Below are positions 8,459 through 15,328 of a stretch of DNA of 64,000 bases, one piece after another. Position numbers and translations under genes: made by a program. Positions within the stretch are counted from its first letter, which is position 1, and each line of letters begins with the position of its first letter. This stretch comes from Acinetobacter colistiniresistens (lineage in GTDB: Bacteria; Pseudomonadota; Gammaproteobacteria; Pseudomonadales; Moraxellaceae): positions 264,158 through 328,157 of the forward strand of contig NZ_KE340379.1 of assembly GCF_000413935.1 (NCBI RefSeq). The letters are read 5' to 3'. The notes under the pieces are model-generated. The model saw only the letters and a list, made by a program, of their open reading frames with translations. It was not told the DNA's origin and did no database searches.

Positions 8459-9180
8459 GCGTTCACCTTATCTAGCCGCTGTCGGCATTGGATTAGGCAT
8501 AAAAGAACTTGCAACGGCGGCAGACGGTTACGCCAATTTATCTGCAAGAATTCAACAAACAACCAAAGATAGTGGAGATTTTAATTCTGCTATTGCTGGT
8601 GTTCATCAAATTGCTTTATCAACTAATTCAAGCCTAGAAACAACAGCTGAGCTATTTACTAAGTTAAATACTGTTTCTAAAGATCTTGGAATGTCCCAAC
8701 AACAGGCATTAGATCTGACAAAAACAGTTACTCAAGCAATTAAATTGGGTGGTAGTTCTGTTCAAGGAGCTGAAGCCGCTGTTACACAGTTCATTCAGGC
8801 GATGCAAGGCGGAGTTCTTCGTGGTGAGGAATTCAATAGCATGATGGAAAATGGCTATGGTCTTGCAGAGGCTTTAGCTAGAGGCTTAGGAGTTACAACT
8901 GGTGAATTGCGTAAGATGGCCGAAAATGGCGATTTAACGTCAAAAGTAGTGATTCGTTCTTTACAAAATCAATCGCAAGTTATTGATGAAGAATATAAAA
9001 AACTACCACTAACTGTAGAAAAGGCCTTACAACGCATCCAAACGCAATGGCAAATAACTATTGGAGAGATTAATAAGGGTACTGGTACAAACAAGCCTAT
9101 GAGAGAGTGATGCAAGCTGCAGCCGCATCGGGTGATCAGGCTGTGATTTCACATGCTAAAGCACAAGGCGCATCGGTTGG
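8457..9180 (+). pseudogene. Tail tape-measure protein remnant
   Basis: An internal piece of a phage tape-measure protein. The open frame 8457-9110 contains the conserved tape-measure block (FTKLNTVSKDLGMS, GSSVQGAEAAVTQFIQAMQGG, LRGEEFNSMMENGYGLAEALA). Its ATG is accidental: coding similarity starts at about YLAAVGIGLG, just inside the junction with the leftward gene block. At about 9086 another frame takes over (YKQAYERVMQAAAASGDQA), which reads like a later part of the same protein, then ends at about 9180 where a different tail gene begins. Full tape measures are many hundreds of residues longer, so N- and C-terminal parts are lost. Confidence 0.75.
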
Positions 9181-9753
9181 GTGTTGCCAGCTAACAGCCT
9201 CAGCTATTCCAATTTAACGCCAATGGCCGCTATTAAGCTGATTGCCGATGCTGCAGGTGGTTTTGTCTATAGTGAGCCAAATAGCAATACGCTGACAATC
9301 AAGCCGCTCTATAAGAAAGTTTATTGGGATGCTATTCAGCAGTCTGATTTTGATCGGCTGATCCCTGAATCCGTAGTTACAGATCTATCAACAGATTACG
9401 CACTTTACCCTAATTATAACGGCGTGTTCTTAACAAATGATCGAACCGGTGAAACGGGAACTGTAAAACGGCGTGACACTGCAGGTGATGTGAAGTTAGA
9501 GCCGATCAACGATCCGCTGTTTACATCAATAAGCGCTATGCATGAGAAAGGGCGCTCTGTGCTCGCAAAGGCAGGCATGGTTGAAAATCACAGCTTGTTA
9601 ATGCCTATCGTGAATGAAATCGGCTTGTGCACGCCGTCAGACCTGATTGCATTTAATGCTGAATGGTGGGGCGTGGCAGATAGTGTTAGCGGATCTTTCT
9701 CTGAAGGGAAAGCCACTCAAACAGTAGCAGTGGAGCGCGTAAATCATGAGTAA
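9181..9753 (+). pseudogene. C-terminal fragment of a phage tail/baseplate protein
   Basis: About 190 residues open with LPANSLSYSNLTPMAAIKLI with no credible start: the GTG at 9181 falls right at a junction with tape-measure sequence. Content (IADAAGGFVYSEP, ADSVSGSFSEGKATQTVAVERV) suggests the C-terminal half of a hub or tail-tip protein of a siphovirus-like phage; I cannot name the family firmly. It overlaps the next small gene by 8 bp, the native late-gene order that survives on this side of the deletion. Confidence 0.6.
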
Positions 9754-9976
9754 TGCATTATCACGGCTTTTAGACTTACTGCCAAAGACACCCGAATTTA
9801 TCGCAACAGTGCAGAGTGCTGATCATCCTAATTATAAAGTGCTGGTGGTGGATGGTACCGGGCTTGTGCTTTGTACCAGTGCATCTTCATTCAACGTTGG
9901 GGATCGGGTTTATATCAGTGGAAATGAAATAAAGAGAAGTGCGCCCACGGGCGTTGTATATCAAATCGAAGTTTAA
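9746..9976 (+). CDS. Small phage late protein (76 aa)
   Basis: A 76-residue protein whose ATG overlaps the end of the tail fragment. The sequence looks like a small beta-barrel or OB-like fold (EFIATVQSADHPNYKVLVVD, then FNVGDRVYISGNEIKRSAP). The order tail protein, small protein, holin, lysozyme is the usual late order, so it is probably a small tail-associated protein. A terminator follows. Confidence 0.55.
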   Translation: MSNALSRLLDLLPKTPEFIATVQSADHPNYKVLVVDGTGLVLCTSASSFNVGDRVYISGNEIKRSAPTGVVYQIEV

Positions 9977-9994
9977 CTTTAAAACATAACTTAG

Positions 9995-10018
9995 ACCGCC
10001 AATTACGGCGGTTTTTTA
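9995..10018 (+). terminator. Terminator after the 76-aa phage gene
   Basis: ACCGCC / GGCGGT hairpin with a loop of six bases, followed by TTTTTATT. Confidence 0.8.
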
Positions 10019-10035
10019 TTTGGAGCAATGTAAAA

Positions 10036-10419
10036 ATGGCAGAGCCAGTTAGTAGTAGCGCAGGGGCGGTAGCAATCAAAATGTATGGTCTTGGTGTGCT
10101 TATCGCTGTTGTAATTTTATTGGGGTATTTGGTTGTAGTGATGACTCGTATGCCGCGCTCACGTAGCGAATGGGTGGTGAGTTTAATTACAACGGTGGTG
10201 GGGAGTGTGGGTGGTGGTGGGTTCATCATTCATCATTTTGCAATGCATGATTATGCGACTACATGGGCAGGGATGTGCGCGATTGGGGGGATTTTCTTTG
10301 CTTCTGGATTGCCATTCTGGGCGATTGCACGGTGGTTTTTTAAATACGTGAATGACCGAGAAGGAAAAAACATTTTAGAGGTGGGTAAAGAAATTAAAGA
10401 CTTCAAAGACAATTTTTAA
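10036..10419 (+). CDS. Putative holin (127 aa membrane protein)
   Basis: A 127-residue protein with three predicted membrane segments: about 11-36 (YGLGVLIAVVILLGYLVVV), 46-68 (VVSLITTVVGSVGGGGFII) and 77-100 (MCAIGGIFFASGLPFWAIA), then a charged cytoplasmic tail (KYVNDREGKNILEVGKEIK). Size, topology and position directly before the endolysin gene fit a holin that would open the inner membrane for lysis. It lies between two terminators, so its transcription may be separate from the tail genes. The identity is inferred from context. Confidence 0.6.
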   Translation: MAEPVSSSAGAVAIKMYGLGVLIAVVILLGYLVVVMTRMPRSRSEWVVSLITTVVGSVGGGGFIIHHFAMHDYATTWAGMCAIGGIFFASGLPFWAIARWFFKYVNDREGKNILEVGKEIKDFKDNF

Positions 10420-10438
10420 TAGATCCAGAAATTAGATG

Positions 10439-10460
10439 CCGCCTTAGGGCGGTTTTTATT
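10439..10460 (+). terminator. Terminator between holin candidate and endolysin
   Basis: CCGCC / GGCGG hairpin around TTAG, followed by TTTTTATT. Confidence 0.75.
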
Positions 10461-10477
10461 GCATAGAGGAAAACGAA

Positions 10478-11032
10478 ATGGACAGAAAAGCTTTTTTTGA
10501 TGCAGCACGTGAGTTATTAGGTGGGCGAATTTCACAAGCTCAAGTAAATAAATTTAATGAACTTCTTGATGAATATCAGGGGAATGGTATGAAAGCAAGT
10601 ACGGTTGGTATCAACTTAATTACCAGTTTTGAAGATCTGCGCCTAAATGCTTATGATGACAGCGTGGGTGTCTGGACGATTGGATACGGTACCACGGTTT
10701 ACCCAGACGGCGTAAAAGTCAAAAAAGGTGATGTGTGTACGCTTGATCAAGCGAAAGCTTACTTTGCACATGATTTGAATCGTTTTGAAACTGCGGTAAA
10801 TAGTGCTTTAACTGTTGTGATGAATCAAAATCAATTCGATGCTCTTGTTTCTTTGGCTTATAATATTGGTGAGAAAGCTTTTAAGACTTCAACGCTGGTT
10901 GAACTGCTGAATGCCAATAAATTTACAGCTGCAGCAGATCAGTTTTTAGTGTGGAATAAGGGCGATGGTAAAGTCATGAAAGGTCTTGTTCGCCGCCGTG
11001 CAGCTGAGCGAGAGTTGTTTTTAAAAAAGTAA
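10478..11032 (+). CDS. Phage endolysin, T4-type lysozyme (GH24)
   Basis: A 184-residue muramidase that would cleave the MurNAc-GlcNAc bond in peptidoglycan at lysis. Residues 1-40 form an N-terminal extension with no signal peptide or signal-anchor. The GH24 domain begins at about 43 (GINLITSFEDLRLNAYDDSV). Glu52, Asp61 and Thr67 reproduce the T4 lysozyme spacing of catalytic Glu11, Asp20 and Thr26, and TIGYGTT is also typical. The domain looks complete to the C-terminal RRRAAERELFL. Without a secretion signal it needs the holin for export. A strong terminator follows. The gene appears intact in an otherwise broken phage. Confidence 0.92.
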   Translation: MDRKAFFDAARELLGGRISQAQVNKFNELLDEYQGNGMKASTVGINLITSFEDLRLNAYDDSVGVWTIGYGTTVYPDGVKVKKGDVCTLDQAKAYFAHDLNRFETAVNSALTVVMNQNQFDALVSLAYNIGEKAFKTSTLVELLNANKFTAAADQFLVWNKGDGKVMKGLVRRRAAERELFLKK

Positions 11033-11040
11033 TTTTTCAC

Positions 11041-11092
11041 TGCAGGCGCTCAGTGATTTCATTGATCTTTAGCGCCTGCATTCTTTTTCTTT
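11041..11092 (+). terminator. Terminator after endolysin
   Basis: Perfect 10-bp inverted repeat TGCAGGCGCT / AGCGCCTGCA (11041-11050 and 11071-11080) with a 20-base loop, followed by TTCTTTTTCTTTT. Confidence 0.85.
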
Positions 11093-11148
11093 TACCTGGT
11101 TGTACTGCACATACGATCAATAACAATGTACATGTCGGAATATGTATA

Positions 11149-11168
11149 AAGGCCCTCTAATGAGGGCT
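11149..11168 (-). terminator. Terminator for the leftward cargo/SOS genes
   Basis: GCCCTC / GAGGGC hairpin around a TAAT loop (11152-11167). Read leftward it is followed by CTTTATAC, a weak T-tract, just past the stop codon of the 204-aa gene. Confidence 0.6.
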
Positions 11169-11783
11169 TTAGGCAAATATATATGTTTTAAGCTCTTGTA
11201 ATACCTCTTGATTATAATTTTCTGCTTTTATAACAATATCTGTTATTTCAGCATAAACTTCAATATTATGGTCCATTTCAGAAACTTTAATATTTAGAAA
11301 AGTTCCAAGGTGATCACTGTATTTGCAAATAAGATCATGGAGCTTTGAATCCTCAATCAAGTTTATAAACTCATCTGTAGGTTGATTATTAGAGTTATGA
11401 ATAAGTTCTAATTCCTCAATTTTTTTTAGAATTTGCCCCTTAAATACTGGCAACTCTCTGGGATTCAAATCTTGAATTTCTAATAACATAAATTTCATTT
11501 CATGAATTTTATTACGCTCTAAATGTATTTTGTTGAAACTCAATTTTGCTTCATTTGCAATAACTGATTTATTGTGTTGATTCTTCCACCCATTAAAAAT
11601 ATAGATAGCTATTAATGCGGCAAAAAAAGTAGCAATTGCTCCTAAAATGGATCCAAATGCTGATATAGAATCAGTATTAAAGCCAATAATGTTCTTCATT
11701 GTCCAATAAATTAGTAAACTTATTGTATAAGAAACTACTGTCCATAATATAACCTTTAAAAAGAATTCACTTCTTCTTTTCAT
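11169..11783 (-). CDS. Prophage cargo membrane protein (204 aa)
   Basis: Two membrane segments near the N-terminus, about 9-28 (LKVILWTVVSYTISLLIYW) and 41-66 (AFGSILGAIATFFAALIAIYI), then about 135 cytoplasmic residues rich in charged helices (LSFNKIHLERNKIHEMKFML, ILKKIEELELIHNS). Small proteins with two membrane spans plus a helical tail are common as lysogenic cargo and in some superinfection-exclusion or defence genes, but no diagnostic motif is seen. It lies between the endolysin and umuC, a typical place for cargo genes, and overlaps the 73-aa gene by 1 bp. Family not recognised. Confidence 0.6.
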   Translation of the reverse strand: MKRRSEFFLKVILWTVVSYTISLLIYWTMKNIIGFNTDSISAFGSILGAIATFFAALIAIYIFNGWKNQHNKSVIANEAKLSFNKIHLERNKIHEMKFMLLEIQDLNPRELPVFKGQILKKIEELELIHNSNNQPTDEFINLIEDSKLHDLICKYSDHLGTFLNIKVSEMDHNIEVYAEITDIVIKAENYNQEVLQELKTYIFA

Positions 11784-12004
11784 TATTCCCCCACCGTACC
11801 AATTACAGGTATAAGCTGCGGTCCAGCCAATCTAGCTTTTCCGATTATTTCAAGAAGCTCATCATAAGTTAATTCGAATTTATCTTCACTATCAAAAACA
11901 TATTCAACGTTCTTTCCTTCCAATTCAGGTGGTCTTTCTGGCACAAAACGCTTAGGAATAAGGATCTGTGCAAGTTGTTCGTTTGTTAAATTAAAAATAT
12001 GCAT
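11783..12004 (-). CDS. Prophage cargo hypothetical protein (73 aa)
   Basis: An acidic 73-residue soluble protein (NLTNEQLAQILIPKRFVPER, then FELTYDELLEIIGKARLAG). It starts 5 bp after the umuC stop and its own stop overlaps the start of the 204-aa membrane protein gene, so it is part of one leftward operon with umuDC. This coupling suggests expression with the SOS genes. Family not recognised. Confidence 0.55.
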   Translation of the reverse strand: MHIFNLTNEQLAQILIPKRFVPERPPELEGKNVEYVFDSEDKFELTYDELLEIIGKARLAGPQLIPVIGTVGE

Positions 12005-12009
12005 AGTGA

Positions 12010-13305
12010 TTACCCGATTCTAAAAAGTTCGTTCCAGTTCGTTAAATATGAGGGAGAACGGCGGTTTTGATTCATCTGCCAAATTGCTTTTGTGTCATTG
12101 CAAAGGCCAAGTGAGACATGATCTTTTCCGTATTTCTCTTTGATTGCTTCCATCGTTTGAGATAGTTTTTCGCGCTCATTTCGATGTGTGTAGTCAGTAA
12201 ATAGATCCGGAACAAATTTAGACTTGGGCATTAATTCGAGTAGAACAATGCCAGCCTTTTTATACTTGAATCCTTTCTTGTAGATCTGATCAATGCCTTT
12301 CATTGCTGCCTTAGTAATTTCTAACAGATCGTCTGTATGTTCAGGCATTTGTACGATGATATACGGCGAATAACGTTCATCTTTATTAAAGCGGCCAGTC
12401 TGAATAAACACGCCAATCATCTTGCAAATAGAGCCATCGTGTCGCATGCGCTCAACACCTCTAGTCACAAACAGACGAACCGATGACTTAATATCATCTT
12501 TTTCATAGACTGGCTGGCCATAAGACCGGCTGCTTATAATTTGCTGCTTTGATGGGTTCTCGTTTTCTATATCGATGCATGAAACACCTTGCAGTTCACG
12601 GACGGTTTTTTCCATTACGATAGAAAATGATTTTTTAATTTCCTTCGGATTTGACTCAATCAAATCCAGCACAGACTTAATGTTCATTAAGTTTAGTTTC
12701 TTACAGTTTTGACGGCCAACGCCCCAGACTTCGCCAACATCTACCTGTGCAAGCAATTGCTCAGCAGAACACGGGTCCATTTCAGCTAAATTACATACAC
12801 CATCGAAAAACCGATTTTTCTTGGCAATATGGTTTGCTATTTTTGCCTCAGTTTTAGAGCGGCCAATTCCAATGCAACAAGGCAAGCCAAGCCATTGTTG
12901 AGCCTTCAATCTCATTTCTTGAGCATAAGAGGTTAGATCAAAGTTTTTCTCAAATGAGGTGAGCTCTAAAAAGCACTCATCAATGCTATAAATTTCCTGT
13001 TCGCCTGGTGCGACATATTGACCTAGAAGCATCATGAATCGCCGTGACATTTCAGCGTATAGTGCGTAATTGCTTGATAGCACTTGAACGTTATGCTTTT
13101 TAACGATGTCCTCGATCTGAAAAAGAGGAACCCCCATTTTGATGCCGATATCTTTTGATTCTTGACTACGTGCTACGGCGCACCCGTCATTGTTCGAGAG
13201 TACTATTACTGGGCGATCATTAAGCGCAGGATTAAAAACACGTTCGCAAGACGCGTACATGTTATTGACATCCACAAGCGCGAATATCCTGGTATTACTT
13301 TTCAT
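12010..13305 (-). CDS. umuC: DNA polymerase V catalytic subunit UmuC
   Basis: A Y-family translesion polymerase of 431 residues, close to the E. coli length of 422. The start is taken at ATG 13305 (MKSNTRIFALVDVNNMYASC); the frame is open further upstream but only into the umuD end. The catalytic acidic residues are in ALVDVNNMYASCERVFNP and SIDECFLEL, and the nucleotide-binding phrase RPVIVLSNNDGCAVARS is present. The little-finger region runs to PSYLTNWNELFRIG. It starts 14 bp after umuD, giving the standard umuDC pair. It is phage-borne, so the chromosome may carry additional copies elsewhere. It should let the host copy damaged DNA at the cost of mutations. Confidence 0.93.
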   Translation of the reverse strand: MKSNTRIFALVDVNNMYASCERVFNPALNDRPVIVLSNNDGCAVARSQESKDIGIKMGVPLFQIEDIVKKHNVQVLSSNYALYAEMSRRFMMLLGQYVAPGEQEIYSIDECFLELTSFEKNFDLTSYAQEMRLKAQQWLGLPCCIGIGRSKTEAKIANHIAKKNRFFDGVCNLAEMDPCSAEQLLAQVDVGEVWGVGRQNCKKLNLMNIKSVLDLIESNPKEIKKSFSIVMEKTVRELQGVSCIDIENENPSKQQIISSRSYGQPVYEKDDIKSSVRLFVTRGVERMRHDGSICKMIGVFIQTGRFNKDERYSPYIIVQMPEHTDDLLEITKAAMKGIDQIYKKGFKYKKAGIVLLELMPKSKFVPDLFTDYTHRNEREKLSQTMEAIKEKYGKDHVSLGLCNDTKAIWQMNQNRRSPSYLTNWNELFRIG

Positions 13306-13319
13306 GACTGTTCTTCTTA

Positions 13320-13946
13320 TTATGAGCGGTAACACATACGCTTTAAGTTGAATGTCACAACACCCCAAACGATTACAGTTTGATTCTCGGCAGGGATAAT
13401 GTGTTCATAAGCGGGATTTTCAGCCTTTAACCAAAGTTTAGGCAATGGATAATCTTCATCACCAAAAATCTCTTTAATCTCACTCTTTGACATTTTCGCT
13501 GTGATCATAAGCCGCTTAATCGTTGAGTCTTTATTATCGATTAAGGCAACCACAATATCTTGATGTGCAGCTTCTATGCTGCGATCGATGATTATTGGAT
13601 CATCAATTTCAAGCCCGGCACCGAGCATCGATTCACTATCCACACGTGCAATGAATGACGATATCGGGTTATGAATCAAATATTCATTGAGATCCACGGT
13701 TGTAGACATATCGTCTTTTGTGGCGAAAGCTGGACCAGCGGGTATGCGCTCTAAAGCCATCGGGATCGATGCTTTTGATTTTGGAAGGATAGGGGTAAGG
13801 CCGAGTTTATCAATCAAATCTGTTTGAAATGAGATCTGCTCAAGTAGAGTGTTGATAGTGGGGCTAGGTTTCCCGTCATGACCCATGAGAGTCTGTAGAC
13901 TCGTCCATGCATCATCAGAGAAGTATATTGGCAACTTCTTAGACAT
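13320..13946 (-). CDS. umuD: UmuD with N-terminal extension (self-cleaving S24 protein, UmuDAb-like)
   Basis: A LexA/UmuD-type S24 peptidase of 208 residues, about 70 longer at the N-terminus than E. coli UmuD (139). The probable cleavage site is Ala70-Gly71 in RIPAGPAF. The catalytic serine is Ser106 (VDSESM) and the lysine Lys144 (STIKRL), matching E. coli Ser60/Lys97 in spacing. In Acinetobacter, which lacks LexA, long UmuD proteins (UmuDAb) cleave themselves after DNA damage and act as repressors of error-prone polymerase genes. The N-terminal extension (SDDAWTSLQTLMGHDG, TINTLLEQISFQ) could therefore be a DNA-binding or dimerising part. It overlaps nothing and heads the umuDC operon. Confidence 0.9.
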   Translation of the reverse strand: MSKKLPIYFSDDAWTSLQTLMGHDGKPSPTINTLLEQISFQTDLIDKLGLTPILPKSKASIPMALERIPAGPAFATKDDMSTTVDLNEYLIHNPISSFIARVDSESMLGAGLEIDDPIIIDRSIEAAHQDIVVALIDNKDSTIKRLMITAKMSKSEIKEIFGDEDYPLPKLWLKAENPAYEHIIPAENQTVIVWGVVTFNLKRMCYRS

Positions 13947-14068
13947 TTGGTTTCTCCTACGCTACGTGGCGTGTTTGGATTTACCCTTTTAGGATATATT
14001 TTTTATCATTAAAATTTCAAATTTAAAAAGCTGTGGATAAACATGAAGATGTCATAGATTGACGCTAC

Positions 14069-14713
14069 TTAGTGTGTATTTGGTCGGAATTTATGCATTT
14101 CATTTTTCGGCGCTGCAGTGTACTCATCTGGTGGCATATCAACTAAAAAATCCCGTGCTTGATCATGATTGCAGGTGAGCCAGTCTTTTCTTCGACCTTT
14201 CGGAATAACGACAATAGAGCGTTTTTCATCGTCAGGAGCATGAAACTGTTTCATAAATGGATGCATGTCAGCATTGATCGTTAACATGCTCATCGATACC
14301 ACTGGTTCGCCGTTTACAACTGCATATTCATAAATTCCCGCAACAGTGAAGGGCATATCATCCTGACGATAAATCCCGTACCAATGAGACTTACCGTCTA
14401 TGTATTTCGGCTCAAAAATTGTTTCAACTGGTATTAAGCAAAATTGATTTTTAGACCACGCATGGCGAAAGCTGGGCTTAGATGCAACTGTTTCAGATCT
14501 GGCGTTATATGTGTTACGTACTTTCTTGATGTCGTCAGCCCAGTTTGGTACCAGACCAAAGCGGGCAGCTCGCCACTCGATACCATGCTCAGTTGAAATA
14601 AGGATAGGGCCGTCATACCCAGGATATATACCCTCTTTGTAGTCGAAAGTGGGTTCGAGCAGATTAAGGAGTTGTGCTCGACTTCGGGCAATTGGTTCGT
14701 AGTTTGCGCACAT
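14069..14713 (-). CDS. SRAP-domain protein (YedK/HMCES family)
   Basis: A 214-residue SOS response-associated peptidase domain protein. In this family Cys2, exposed after removal of Met1, forms a covalent crosslink with abasic sites in single-stranded DNA. Here the protein starts MCANYEP, so Cys2 is present and fixes the start at 14713. The glutamate motif (IPVETIFEP) and the histidine region (MHPFMKQFHAPDDE) are recognisable but diverge from the usual GFYEW and HxRMP forms. It is 122 bp upstream of umuD on the same strand, so it forms part of a damage-tolerance block with umuDC. Confidence 0.88.
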   Translation of the reverse strand: MCANYEPIARSRAQLLNLLEPTFDYKEGIYPGYDGPILISTEHGIEWRAARFGLVPNWADDIKKVRNTYNARSETVASKPSFRHAWSKNQFCLIPVETIFEPKYIDGKSHWYGIYRQDDMPFTVAGIYEYAVVNGEPVVSMSMLTINADMHPFMKQFHAPDDEKRSIVVIPKGRRKDWLTCNHDQARDFLVDMPPDEYTAAPKNEMHKFRPNTH

Positions 14714-14806
14714 TTTATTTCCATATTTAATAATTTTATTTTTTATTATCCATCAATTTATAATAAAAATTTGTAAAGTTTATTTAAATATTGGTTTTAG
14801 AAAACT

Positions 14807-14825
14807 TTTATACTAACAGTATAAA
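14807..14825. promoter_or_regulatory. Perfect 8-bp inverted repeat, possible operator
   Basis: Arms TTTATACT and AGTATAAA around AAC. It lies in the 220-bp divergent region between the leftward SRAP gene and the rightward 110-aa gene, about 95 bp from the SRAP start. The compact dyad without a T-tract looks like a repressor site. The bound protein is unknown; the UmuD-type repressor is one candidate. Confidence 0.5.
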
Positions 14826-14893
14826 TGATTGAAATAATAAAAATTATTTTTATTTGACTTGAATTAATAGAATTAGCTCCAAATTAATATTGA

Positions 14894-14914
14894 GCTTTTA
14901 AATAGTTTAAAAGC
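14894..14914 (+). promoter_or_regulatory. Perfect 9-bp inverted repeat just before a ribosome binding site
   Basis: Arms GCTTTTAAA and TTTAAAAGC around TAG. It ends 7 bp before the AAGGGG ribosome binding site of the 110-aa gene. It may act as an operator or as an mRNA hairpin that controls translation. Confidence 0.45.
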
Positions 14915-14934
14915 ATTTTGAAGGGGTTTTAATT

Positions 14935-15267
14935 ATGACTAGCCACAAGTTTTTACTTACATATTCAGTATCTCCTACTGAAACCACATCAGATACAAAG
15001 AAAAAGTTAGCCGACAAAGTTCGAGATAAAATCGCTGATATCGAAATTGGTGATTGGAAAAAAGCAGTTAACGTAGAAACTACTTTTGCTGGAACAATTG
15101 ATGTTACTGGTGTGACAAATAAAGAGAAATGGGAGAGTGCTGCTAAAGAAGTAAAGCGTGTTATGGAACAAGCCTATCGAGATTGTGAAGCAACAACAAA
15201 AGATGTGGCTGTAAATTACGCCATGTTGCTTAGCAATGCAGGTGAGGCATTTAGTTTTAAACAATAA
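14935..15267 (+). CDS. Prophage cargo hypothetical protein (110 aa)
   Basis: A 110-residue soluble protein (HKFLLTYSVSPTETTSDTKK, DKVRDKIADIEIGDWKKAVN, KEVKRVMEQAYRDCEATTKD). It has a strong ribosome binding site (AAGGGG) and lies alone on the plus strand between the SRAP gene and the integrase, where many prophages carry anti-phage or counter-defence cargo. The alternating strand and helix pattern suggests a small alpha/beta fold of ferredoxin-like size. I recognise no family, and the placement is the only hint to function. A perfect palindromic terminator follows. Confidence 0.6.
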   Translation: MTSHKFLLTYSVSPTETTSDTKKKLADKVRDKIADIEIGDWKKAVNVETTFAGTIDVTGVTNKEKWESAAKEVKRVMEQAYRDCEATTKDVAVNYAMLLSNAGEAFSFKQ

Positions 15268-15276
15268 TAGCTAAGA

Positions 15277-15318
15277 CTTAAAAGTCATTTTATTAATAAA
15301 ATGACTTTTAAGATTTTA
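15277..15318. terminator. 36-bp perfect palindrome, bidirectional terminator
   Basis: Positions 15277-15312 are a perfect palindrome with 18-base arms beginning CTTAAAAGTC. T-rich DNA follows (ATTTTATTATTA). It separates the convergent 110-aa gene and integrase gene and can terminate both. Confidence 0.85.
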
Positions 15319-15328
15319 TTATTAATCT

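Noticed and set aside
13947..14068. LexA-type SOS box or full UmuDAb operator upstream of umuD
   Set aside because: Only a loose half-site resembling TTGAAA is present (minus strand near 14020). No complete dyad was found, so no operator is claimed there.
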